The notes under the pieces: model-generated | What the model was told of the DNA's origin: nothing | Seen by the model: only the letters and a program-made list of their open reading frames with translations | The model's database searches: none | Shown here: positions 15,665-23,230 of the stretch, piece by piece | Numbering within the stretch: the first letter of the stretch is position 1 | Layout of the letters: each line of letters begins with the position of its first letter | NCBI GenBank assembly: GCA_001508005.1 | Contig: LGEZ01000019.1 | Coordinates: 1 to 39,276 of the forward strand | DNA from: Clostridia bacterium 41_269 | Lineage (GTDB): Bacteria > Bacillota > DTU086 | Direction of reading: 5' to 3' | DNA length: 39,276 nt | Program-made: the position numbers and the translations under genes

Positions 15665-17443
15665 TTAATCTCCTAATCTTGATACAAATTTCTTTTCCAC
15701 AAGATGAATAAAAACATCCACTATCTGAGGGTCAAAATGCTTTCCACTCTGTTCACGAATATATTCAAGAACCTTCTCTATTGGCCAAGCTTTTCTGTAT
15801 GGGCGATCATTAGACAATGCATCAAAAACATCAACTATTGCAAAAATACGTGCTGCTAAAGGTATCTCTTTTTCTTTTAATCCACGAGGATAACCAGAAC
15901 CATCCCACCTTTCATGATGACAATAAGGTATATCCAAAGCTGGTCGCAAATATTCAATCTGGGAAAGCATCTTATAAGCATATACAGGGTGTATTTTCAT
16001 TATTTCCCACTCTTCATCAGAAAGTTTTCCTGGCTTTAGTAATATACTATCTGGTATACCCAGCTTACCGATATCATGCAATAGGGCGCCACGTTTTATG
16101 TGGATTAATTTTTCTTCAGGAATACCCATTTCTTTAGCAATGCTAAGAGTCAGTTCTGTTACGCGTATACTGTGTCCTTCAGTTTCTTTATCTCTAAGAT
16201 CAAGGGCATAGGAAAGTGCCTCTATTGTTTCATCATAAGCTTTTAAAAGCTCCAAATTCGATTGTTGCAAATTATGAAAAAGTTCAGCGTTGTCCATTGC
16301 AATTGCAATTTGCCCTGCCAATGTTTCCAAAAAATCTCGCCATTCATCATTAACAATGTGTGGATTTCGCATAAAAACTTCCAATACTCCTAATACATGA
16401 CCTTTTGCAATAAGTGGAACAGCATAATAAGCTTTGAAACCTTCCACTCGGAAAAGATCTTTTGGCATATCTTCGTTTTCTCTCTCAATGTCAGGTATAT
16501 AAATAGTTTTTCTTTCTAATACAGCACGTCCTGCAAAGCTTTTTTCTAAGCTAAGAGAAATTTCTTCAATTATGTTAGTATAAAAACCGTATGCAGCTAT
16601 AAATTCTAACTTTTGCATATAAGGATTTAACCTAAAAATAGCAGCTGCATCGACGTTTAACTCTCTAATAGTCTCTTGCAAAGCCACATTTGATATAACG
16701 CGCAGATCAATGCTTCCAGCAATAGCCATATCAACTTTCCTAAGTGCTTGAATATGCTGTAAGCGCCGCGTTGATTTTTCGTAAAGGTTAGCATTTTCTA
16801 AGGCCGCAGCAGCTTGATGAGCAAATGTTTGAAAAAGTTGTACATTCTCAGCATCAAAAAATCCTTTTTTGTCACTATAAATATTTAGAGCACCAAAGGT
16901 GCGTCCTCGTGTTGCTAATGGAAAAGCAGCAGATGTAATAAACCCTGCTTCAGTCACAGCTTTCATTCGCCAAGGCTCAAACCTTTGATTGGTTGTAATA
17001 TCTTCAATTACCTGTGGTATACCAGTTCTAATAGCAACCCCTGTGGGCCCTTGGCCCTCTGGAGTGTCATCCCAACGTACGTTTAAATTCTTGGTATATG
17101 GATGTTCGGTCGGATATTGATATAAAACTGTCACTTTTCCATTAGCCTCTGCATGTCCTATCCAAGCTAATGAAGCTCCTAAATCTTCAACACATGTTCG
17201 GGTTACTTCATACGCTACCTTTTCCAAATTTAAACTCTCTGAGAACTTTTGATTCGCATTATATAGTGTTTTTAAAAGATGTAGCCGTTTTAGTTTTTGT
17301 TCCTCAGATTCCTTTATCTCGGTTATATCATGAGCTATACCTAAAAGAAAATCATTATCTAACTTTGAGATATTTACCTCTACCGTAACTTGTTTCCCTT
17401 CTTTGGTATTTAAATTTCTCTCAACAGTTATAGAATTCTTCAT
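15665..17443 (-). CDS. PAS(half)-GAF-GAF-HD-GYP c-di-GMP phosphodiesterase, C-terminal part of a split gene
   Basis: The 592-residue frame begins inside a PAS domain (DNDFLLGIAHDITE is the usual PAS end), continues with two GAF domains (about 55-215 and 225-390) and ends with a full HD-GYP domain: LLHDIGKLGIPD, HPVYAYKML, CHHERWDGSGYPRGL and FDALSNDRPYR. All metal ligands of active HD-GYP enzymes appear present, so c-di-GMP hydrolysis is likely. The front half of the PAS domain is in another frame (17421-18017). Either a single-base error or mutation splits one gene, or the two frames are translated as coupled genes. Its ATG at 17443 has no good ribosome site, which favours the broken-gene reading. 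Confidence 0.85.
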   Translation of the reverse strand: MKNSITVERNLNTKEGKQVTVEVNISKLDNDFLLGIAHDITEIKESEEQKLKRLHLLKTLYNANQKFSESLNLEKVAYEVTRTCVEDLGASLAWIGHAEANGKVTVLYQYPTEHPYTKNLNVRWDDTPEGQGPTGVAIRTGIPQVIEDITTNQRFEPWRMKAVTEAGFITSAAFPLATRGRTFGALNIYSDKKGFFDAENVQLFQTFAHQAAAALENANLYEKSTRRLQHIQALRKVDMAIAGSIDLRVISNVALQETIRELNVDAAAIFRLNPYMQKLEFIAAYGFYTNIIEEISLSLEKSFAGRAVLERKTIYIPDIERENEDMPKDLFRVEGFKAYYAVPLIAKGHVLGVLEVFMRNPHIVNDEWRDFLETLAGQIAIAMDNAELFHNLQQSNLELLKAYDETIEALSYALDLRDKETEGHSIRVTELTLSIAKEMGIPEEKLIHIKRGALLHDIGKLGIPDSILLKPGKLSDEEWEIMKIHPVYAYKMLSQIEYLRPALDIPYCHHERWDGSGYPRGLKEKEIPLAARIFAIVDVFDALSNDRPYRKAWPIEKVLEYIREQSGKHFDPQIVDVFIHLVEKKFVSRLGD

Positions 17444-18017
17444 TTAAAACCCTATTGATGTCGATTGGTTCTTTAGCTAAATCTTCAGGTAAAATAATAT
17501 CAGTTAGAGACTTTGTCAGAAGTTCATCTCGAGAGTAACCTAATAATTTACAAGCAGCAGGGTTGATGTTTTGAATCTTTCCTTTTGTATTAACGATGAA
17601 AATAGCATCATTGGCTTTTTCAAATAAATTTCTATAACGGCCTTCATTTTCTTGGAGCTCAGCTCTTTGGGTTCGAGTAATATTGACAAATCTACCTAAT
17701 AATATTCCTATTCCAAAATAAGCTATGCTTCCTGTGACTAAACTACGGATTGTTGCCTGTTTTGTAACATAAAAAGAAACAATATTTATAAAAGTCGCTA
17801 AAATTGCTGATACTATGCCACCTACTAATCCCCAATATAAAGCAGAGCCAATAATTAAAAACAATGCTAAAATTGCAATAAAAAATGTAGGTAATATCTT
17901 CGTCAGAATTAGTAAAGCCATTGAATAAAAAAACAGTAAAATGAGTATTTTGTTAATCTTTCTTGAAAAATCCTTGATGTTGTGAACCAAACTGAACATA
18001 GGTGCTAACCCTCCCAA
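17421..18017 (-). CDS. Membrane-PAS sensor fragment, N-terminal part of the split HD-GYP gene
   Basis: The 198-residue frame has about four membrane segments between residues 20 and 115 and then the first half of a PAS domain (FEKANDAIFIVNTKG, INPAACKLLGYSRDE). It stops mid-domain after VLNEEFYNC. The missing PAS strands continue in the overlapping frame at 17443. Skipping one base near 17433 restores a continuous PAS domain, so the original product was probably a membrane-PAS-GAF-GAF-HD-GYP protein of about 780 residues. It faces the same way as the PAS-GGDEF gene downstream. Confidence 0.8.
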   Translation of the reverse strand: MGGLAPMFSLVHNIKDFSRKINKILILLFFYSMALLILTKILPTFFIAILALFLIIGSALYWGLVGGIVSAILATFINIVSFYVTKQATIRSLVTGSIAYFGIGILLGRFVNITRTQRAELQENEGRYRNLFEKANDAIFIVNTKGKIQNINPAACKLLGYSRDELLTKSLTDIILPEDLAKEPIDINRVLNEEFYNC

Positions 18018-18193
18018 GACGAGTCATACTGCCTAAATAATTTATACCCTTTAGAGTAAATTGATTATCTTTTTAAAAGGTTTAAAAACAAACATGGAGC
18101 TAGTATACTATCCTTTTATAAAGAAAATCCATTCTATGTATATATTAAGGTTTTGGTAGAAATGTAGGAATACATTGCCATTTATGATCTATT

Positions 18194-18295
18194 TTAAGTG
18201 GATAGATCACTTCTCAGCTGCGTAGTAGTCCCTCTTTCATAGACACTTAGGTGTTTAAAAGAACGTGCAGTTGTGGTAGACTTAATAGTAGCCAT
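18194..18295 (-). pseudogene. IS30-type transposase N-terminal stub
   Basis: A strong AGGAGG site and a TATAAT box precede an ATG at 18295, but the frame stops after 33 codons. The peptide ends its clear part with FKHLSVYERG, which resembles the start of IS30 transposases, and then becomes unrelated. The body of the element is missing. The 700-base stretch 18018-18679 otherwise holds only repeats and no gene. Confidence 0.45.
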
Positions 18296-18388
18296 AGTAA
18301 AAAACCTCCTGTATGTTTAAATTTGACGCCTATATTATACATGGTTTTTCACTATAGTTGTTCTTTTTTATTTCAAACCCTTTCCATT

Positions 18389-18481
18389 TCTGTTCTCTCC
18401 AACCCACATTAAATCTACATGTCATGAGGTAATAAAGTTTTTCCGTGAAGTAGTATTATTTCTCCTATAATTTTCTAAATG
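18389..18481 (-). repeat. Intergenic repeat, copy 2
   Basis: This matches 15546-15646 and shares the block ATAAAGTTTTTCCGTGAAG followed by AGTATTATT. It lies about 370 bases upstream of the membrane-PAS/HD-GYP gene, with the IS30-type stub between them. About ten bases present in copy 1 are missing here. Confidence 0.6.
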
Positions 18482-18541
18482 CTGCTCTAATTTGTGTGAA
18501 AAAAGTTGGTCCGAATGGGTAGGGACAAGGATAAAAGGAAA

Positions 18542-18595
18542 AAGGGATAAGTGGCGTAAATCCCAAATCCCTCAAGGCTTTACCACTTATCCCTT
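18542..18595. repeat. Long inverted repeat
   Basis: AAGGGATAAGTGGCGTAAA is followed 18 bases later by TTTACCACTTATCCCTT, giving a stem of 17 pairs with one bulged base. Outside it, AAGGATAAAAGGAAAAA and TTAATCCTTTTCCCTTT extend the symmetry imperfectly. No U-tract follows on either strand, so it is not a simple terminator and may be a mobile-element remnant. Confidence 0.7.
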
Positions 18596-18679
18596 CACTG
18601 CTCTGTAAAGACTTAATCCTTAATCCTTTTCCCTTTCTTACCCCTCAACGGAACCACTTTTTTCGCATGGGGAAAAGAT

Positions 18680-18775
18680 TTATTCTACTGTCACGCTTTT
18701 TGCTAGGTTTCTGGGTTTGTCGACGCCGCAGCCGCGTTTTACTGCGGTAATATGCATTTTATGCCTTATTAGATA
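18680..18775 (-). pseudogene. glmS: 3' end of glmS
   Basis: The last codons encode GCGVDKPRNLAKSVTVE and a stop, which is the highly conserved C-terminus of glucosamine-6-phosphate synthase. Only about 25 residues are recognisable and the rest of the gene is absent. It lies directly downstream of the cdaR remnant. In Firmicutes the order is commonly cdaA-cdaR-glmM-glmS, so one deletion has removed glmM and nearly all of glmS. A working copy must exist elsewhere if the cell makes its own glucosamine. Confidence 0.85.
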
Positions 18776-18784
18776 TTTCCGCTA

Positions 18785-19402
18785 CTATTTTTGTTTTACA
18801 TCCACAAAAACATTTACGGCAACGGTTTCCGTATCCACCGATGCGGGAATTTTTATCCCGGCACTGGTGGTAAAACTTCTGTCCTTCCCGCTGATATTAA
18901 CAGGATAGGTGCTCAAATGGTTAATACTATTCAGCATATCCCGGTAGCCGAAAATCCTGATCTCCTGAGGCTGAACCACAACCCTTTTCATCTCATACCC
19001 AGCCGCAGGGGCACCGGTTAAAACCACCTCAACAGGAACTCTTTTCTCAAAACCCCCCATGACAACAGGTATAAATACCTTTGCCATAGAGGGAGATACC
19101 ATTATCTGATACTTGTCATCAAGGCTGTTCCCGCTGCCCACAACGGGGAGAATGTGCACAAAGTTCTCCTGGGCTCCTCCGGTATCCACCTCCACATGGG
19201 CTGACTGCACATTTTCCAGTATGCTTTCGGGCCCGCTTACAAGGACTTCAGCAGGCTCCACCACTGGAGTCACTACATGAACGCCCGGCGGAGCAGAAAC
19301 CATCACTTTTTCCACATGTTCTCCGAGATTCCTCCGCAGCTCTGGCTGGAAAATAACAGGGATGGCAACCAGCACCGCAAAACTTGCTTTATCCAGCTCC
19401 AA
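18785..19402 (-). pseudogene. cdaA-cdaR deletion fusion
   Basis: The frame begins with CdaA residues (VLVAIPVIFQPELRRNLGE) and passes after about 30 residues into YbbR repeats of CdaR (VVEPAEVLVSGPESI, then VPVEVVLTGAPAAGYE, and a third repeat). The whole diadenylate cyclase catalytic domain of CdaA and the membrane anchor of CdaR are missing between the two parts. A TTG at 19402 opens the frame but is only a point inside the old cdaA gene. It is a deletion scar, not a functional c-di-AMP gene. Confidence 0.85.
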
Positions 19403-19605
19403 TTTATGGTGGCAAATCCCAATTTGTGGCTTATTATTGAAATAGCCCCCAAAAGGGCAAGCCCTTTAAGCAGCTGCACTGCCTTGGTACCCTTGACCAG
19501 CAGCAGAAGCCTGTAAAGGATAAAGGCCACTATCCCCACATCGATTATGGTAAAGATGGTTTGAGAGACAAAAAAAAACAGGTTGATTCCTTTTAGATTA
19601 CATGA
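19303..19605 (-). pseudogene. cdaA: N-terminal remnant of diadenylate cyclase gene cdaA
   Basis: The membrane region of CdaA is recognisable: GINLFFFVSQTIFTIIDVG, then VAFILYRLLLLVKGTKAVQ and LGFATINW. No in-frame start precedes it; an ATG at about 19604 is out of frame and meets a stop at once. At about 19400 the frame shifts again into the frame used by the fusion at 18785-19402. Two frameshifts and the loss of the catalytic DGA/RHR domain make it a pseudogene. Between its front and the IS element at 19694 I see nothing. Confidence 0.85.
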
Positions 19606-19736
19606 CTGCTCAAGGCTGTTTTTGGAAAATCTGCCGCTTCGAAACCAAATTGCCTGCTCAAAAAACTCTGCAGCAGTTTATCTAAAGGCGAGCGTGTAAA
19701 ATTTCAGTAGGTGTTGGTAAGCGGGAAAATAGAAAA

Positions 19737-19805
19737 GAGACCTCACCGGTTGTCTTCCCAGGCAACCGACCCTGACAACACAACGGCCTAGGAGGGTGAG
19801 GTCTC
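19737..19805 (+). promoter_or_regulatory. Inverted repeat occluding the transposase start
   Basis: GAGACCTCACC and GGTGAGGTCTC form a perfect 11-base stem that ends directly at the ATG at 19806 and closes over the AGGAGG ribosome site. Inside lies a second GGTTG/CAACC stem. Such structures in insertion sequences are known to limit translation from read-through transcripts. Confidence 0.55.
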
Positions 19806-20788
19806 ATGCGGAAGTACTACCGGGATCGGGAGACAGGACAAGGTCGGTTTCTGCTGGATGAGACGCTGAGTCTAGTGCCACGGCAGCGTTTATCGCCGTG
19901 GACGACAGAGCTGGCTGTGGCAGCAGCGGCAGAAATGCCGTACCACCGAGCAGCGGATGAAGTGTGGATGGCGGCTAAATCTTGTAGGGAGCGCCGGAAG
20001 TTAGCGATCAAAGTCAGCGTTGGATATGAAGGAAAGACGACCATAGGGCTGCATCGGCGTAGCTTGCTGGAACGCCGGGTAGTCACTGATGTGGCCGATG
20101 CACGGGTGTTCTGGGAGCAAGCGGTGGCGCAATTTGGGCGGTACTTGGACCTTTCTGCCGTAGAGGACTGTTACGTGGGTGGCGACGGTGCACCATGGGT
20201 GAAGCTTGGCTGTGAGTATTTCCCACGGGCAACGTACCGGCTGGCCCCCTACCACTTGCGGCAGGCATTGTTGGAGGGCTTGGGGCATGATGAGGCAGCG
20301 TACAAGGCAGTATGTGCTGCCCTTGCAGCCGAAGAGTGGGCAGAGGCAGAGAAAGCCCTGGTAGCCGCTGAACAATTGTAAAACTGCGCCGGTACCTGCA
20401 GGGGAAGTGGGAGGGGATCTGCCAGTCGAAAGCAGCAAAGCGCCTTGGCGCCATTGAAGGTCAAGTATTTCACCATGTTGTCCGTAGGATGAAGCGGCAC
20501 GGGGCCCGTTGGAGTGAAGCTGGAGTTGACCATCTCGCACGCTTGCTGGCAGCACGGACCAACGGCGAGCTGCCGGAAGCGGCACGACAGGTCTGGCGGG
20601 CACAGCCCGAGTTGATCCGCCGCGCTGCTGGGGACAATCCCATTTGCGCCGAAGGCCGCTCATCCGGTCAAGACCCCAGCGCTTGGCTGCAAGCCAGCAC
20701 GCCGGCGCTGTATGGTCTGTCAGCTGATGAGCCATGGGTCAAGTACGTGCTACGTGTACTTGCACAAACATTACCAGTTGTTGCCTAA
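19806..20788 (+). pseudogene. Frameshifted ISLre2-family transposase
   Basis: The first frame (19806-20381) starts MRKYYRDRETGQGRFLLDE and carries the YVGGDGAPWVKLG motif around a catalytic acidic residue. It stops at 20379-20381. The rest of the protein continues in another frame from about 20381 (YLQGKWEGICQSKAAKR, then RMKRHGARWSE and HLARLLA) to the stop at 20788; the two parts together are about 325 residues. The usual N-terminal 100 or so residues of ISLre2 transposases are absent, so the gene is both truncated and frameshifted. Confidence 0.85.
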
Positions 20789-20839
20789 AACATGATATTT
20801 ATGCCATATGTCAGGGTCACCTACTGAATCTTGACACGT

Positions 20840-20944
20840 ACCAGAATACCCGTGTACCATTACGGCAGGCTGGGCGGAGTTGTGCCGACGCCCGGTGAAA
20901 TGCTTGAACAAATAGAGAAAATCGAGGTGCAGATCAATGGGTAA
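20840..20944 (+). pseudogene. 3' remnant of 2-oxoacid:ferredoxin oxidoreductase alpha gene
   Basis: Directly after the IS right end the frame reads TRIPVYHYGRLGGVVPTPG and then EMLEQIEKIEVQING before a stop. This is the C-terminus of the alpha subunit of pyruvate/2-ketoisovalerate-type ferredoxin oxidoreductases. Its stop overlaps the beta-gene ATG (ATGGGTAA), the normal operon arrangement. Everything upstream has been removed at or near the IS insertion. Confidence 0.75.
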
Positions 20945-21539
20945 GGTAATAGCTTCAAGGACAAAGGCTCTAACAGATGTGCCCTTTCACTATTTCCCCG
21001 GCTGCGCCCACGGCATTGTCCACCGTCTTGTGGCCGAGGCAATAGAAGAATTGGGACTTATTGAAAAAAACCATAGGGGTTGCCCCTGTAGGCTGCTCCG
21101 TATTCGCATACAATTATTTTAACGTGGACATGCAGCAGGCTCCCCACGGCAGAGCCCCCGCAGTGGCTTACCGGAATAAAGAGGGTACACCCCCACTGCA
21201 TTGTCTTTGCCTATCAACCACAACAACGCCCTTCAGAAGAGACAGAAAAGCAAACGGGCTTCCAATCCGTGTCGCAGAAATGCTGAGCACCCTTGACAGA
21301 GCAACCTATATAAGCAAGGTGGCGGTATTTGATCCTCACCACGTGATCAGAACCAAAAGGCCATTACAAAAGCCTTTAAAGTTCAGATGCTCGGGCTTGG
21401 GTTTTCTCTGGTGGAAGTGCTGGCAAACTGCCCCACCAACTGGCACATGACGCCCCTTGACTCCATTAAATGGCTCAAGGAAAACATGCTGCCCTATTAT
21501 CCGCTGGGGAAATTCAAAGCTTCCGAGGAGGTCGGTTAA
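20937..21539 (+). pseudogene. Broken 2-oxoacid:ferredoxin oxidoreductase beta gene
   Basis: The ATG at 20937 starts a good beta subunit (FPGCAHGIVHRLVAEAIEE), but the frame shifts near 21061, where IGVAPVGCSVFAYNYF continues in another frame. The TPP-binding GDGD segment is missing, so there is an internal deletion of roughly 200 bases or more. Later parts (TPFRRD, IRVAEMLSTLDRATYIS, FDPHHVIRTK, LLPYYPLG) are in further frames. With the normal family length near 250 residues, it is clearly non-functional. The gamma gene follows immediately. Confidence 0.85.
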
Positions 21540-21540
21540 A

Positions 21541-22089
21541 ATGCATAATGAAATAATTATTGCCGGTTTTAAGGGGCAAAGTATAATGTTCGCAGGCCAG
21601 CTCATTACCCATGCGGGAATGCTGGAAGGCAGGCACGTCTCCTGGAGCCCTTCCTACGGTCCGGAAATACGAAGCGGCACGGCAAACTGCTCCGTAGTAA
21701 TTTCAGACAGGGAAATCAGCTCCCCAATTGTCACAAAAACCTCAATTCTTATCGTGTTTAACCAGCCGTTCCTGGATAAATTTGAAAAAGCGGTCAAGCC
21801 CGGGGGATTAATTTTTTACAATTCCTCCATAATCAGCAGGGGCCCAAAGCGGGATGATGTCACCGCCTTTGCCGTACCCGCTAACGAAATGGCGGATGAA
21901 CTGGGAAGCGCAAAGGTGATAAACATGGTCATGTTGGGAGCCCTGGTGGAAATAACGAAAATCGTTTCCCCGGACACCCTTTTATCATCGCTAGAAAAAG
22001 CGCTTGGCCAGCACAGGCAAAATATGATACCCCTGAACAAGCAAGCGCTTAAAGCAGGAATAGAATATGCCAGCAAAAAAATTAGGTAA
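21541..22089 (+). CDS. 2-oxoacid:ferredoxin oxidoreductase gamma subunit
   Basis: The 182-residue protein matches the gamma subunit (PorG/VorG/KorC type): IIIAGFKGQSIMFAGQLI at the start, SWSPSYGPEIRSGTANC and SSIISRGPKRDDV. Gamma subunits help hold the TPP and FeS parts together in a complex that oxidises 2-oxoacids to acyl-CoA with ferredoxin. The ATG at 21541 has GAGGAGG nine bases upstream. It is the only intact subunit here; alpha and beta are broken, so it is probably a relic on its way out or works with subunits encoded elsewhere. Confidence 0.88.
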   Translation: MHNEIIIAGFKGQSIMFAGQLITHAGMLEGRHVSWSPSYGPEIRSGTANCSVVISDREISSPIVTKTSILIVFNQPFLDKFEKAVKPGGLIFYNSSIISRGPKRDDVTAFAVPANEMADELGSAKVINMVMLGALVEITKIVSPDTLLSSLEKALGQHRQNMIPLNKQALKAGIEYASKKIR

Positions 22090-22207
22090 AAAGACTTCCC
22101 GATTTTACAAAAAATTATTGTTCATTTAACCTGGACTTAACCTTCGAGGTTTATAATTTACAATAGAAAATACCTAAAGACAAAGGGTGAAAGTAAGGGG
22201 TTTGAAT

Positions 22208-23197
22208 ATGCGGATTAAAGGTTTTGGCATTAACGCAGATGCATTGAAAGCAGGTGATGGTTGTGAAACTTTGGCCTTTGATTTTGATGCTTTAGCTCGA
22301 AATCTGGAACACTATGCCCAACTGGGCTTCGACTGCGTGGAAATCCCTCTTCACAGAATGGGAGCCATGGCATGCGGAAAGCTCCTTCCTCCCCAGGTTA
22401 AAAAAATATGCGGCATTCTTAACCAATTCCCCTTCCGTTACACTGTTCATGCTCCCGACCTGCTGAACCTAATGGACAGGGAGAATGTTTCTTGGCAAAA
22501 GAAAGCTTTGGAAGAATGCATTGAATTCGCCAAAACTATTGGAGCAACAATACTAGTGTGCCACAGTGGCAGATATGTGCCGGATGAAATCATCCCCCTT
22601 TCTGAGAACTGCAAAGGAAAGCCTGATAAAAAGGTAATGGATAAAATGCTTGCCCTTGAAAGGGAACTCCTGCTTGAAGCAGCCGAAAAAGCTGAAGAAC
22701 TGGGAGTCACCATAGCTTTAGAAAACGCACAGCCATATCTTGACCGCAGCCCTTACTGCTATGCAGAGATTCCTTCCCTTTTGAAGGAACAGGTAGCAAC
22801 CGTAAATCATCCTAACGTGAAGATAGCTCTGGATATCGGCCATGCCTATTTGGCCTCAAAATTTTATAAGTTTAACTTTTTAATGGAAATAGCCTGTACT
22901 GTTCCGTTTATAGGACACGTACACCTTCACGACAATTTTGGCAGGGTTTCACGAACCGACGAAAAAGATAAAGCTGATCTTATGACTGCCGGGCGCGGGG
23001 ATCTTCATCTGCCCATCGGCTTTGGCGAAATACCCGCCAGAGAAGTGCTGGTTTTGCTGCGGGACTGTCCATGTGTAATACTCCATGAAATCCACTCAAG
23101 CCCCCGGGACTACATCAAAGAAGCGCTGGAACTAACAAAGAATATTCTGTTATCCAATGCCTCCAATGCCCCGGAAAGAAAAAGGATGGTTATTTAA
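22208..23197 (+). CDS. Sugar phosphate isomerase/epimerase-like TIM-barrel protein
   Basis: The protein of about 329 residues belongs to the xylose-isomerase-like TIM-barrel (AP endonuclease 2) superfamily. Visible metal-site segments are VEIPLHRMG, YTVHAPDLLN, ILVCHSGRY, IALENAQPY, ALDIGHAYLA and GHVHLHDN, then GFGEIP and ILHEIHSS. It probably binds a divalent metal and acts on a sugar or polyol, but the substrate cannot be read. ATG at 22208 has AAGGGG eight bases upstream; the GTG at 22187 has its ribosome site too close. A TATAAT-like box lies near 22152. It seems to be a single gene followed by the GGDEF-EAL gene. Confidence 0.8.
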   Translation: MRIKGFGINADALKAGDGCETLAFDFDALARNLEHYAQLGFDCVEIPLHRMGAMACGKLLPPQVKKICGILNQFPFRYTVHAPDLLNLMDRENVSWQKKALEECIEFAKTIGATILVCHSGRYVPDEIIPLSENCKGKPDKKVMDKMLALERELLLEAAEKAEELGVTIALENAQPYLDRSPYCYAEIPSLLKEQVATVNHPNVKIALDIGHAYLASKFYKFNFLMEIACTVPFIGHVHLHDNFGRVSRTDEKDKADLMTAGRGDLHLPIGFGEIPAREVLVLLRDCPCVILHEIHSSPRDYIKEALELTKNILLSNASNAPERKRMVI

Positions 23198-23230
23198 ACC
23201 AGCCAAGAACCGTTTCCTAAGAGGAAAGGG

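Larger units (their letters stand above)
19694..20837 (+). mobile_element. Defective ISLre2-family insertion sequence
   Basis: The element is bounded by imperfect 20-base inverted repeats: GTGTAAAATTTCAGTAGGTG on the left and the complement of GTGTCAAGATTCAGTAGGTG on the right. At about 1.14 kb it is shorter than intact ISLre2 elements, whose single transposase is usually over 400 residues. The transposase is truncated at the front and frameshifted. No flanking duplication is visible, which fits later deletions on both sides. It separates the cdaA remnant from an oxidoreductase alpha-subunit remnant. Confidence 0.8.

Noticed and set aside
19817-20735. Long minus-strand frames opposite the transposase
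   Set aside because: They mirror the GC-rich transposase on the other strand and show no domain; the plus-strand product is recognisable.
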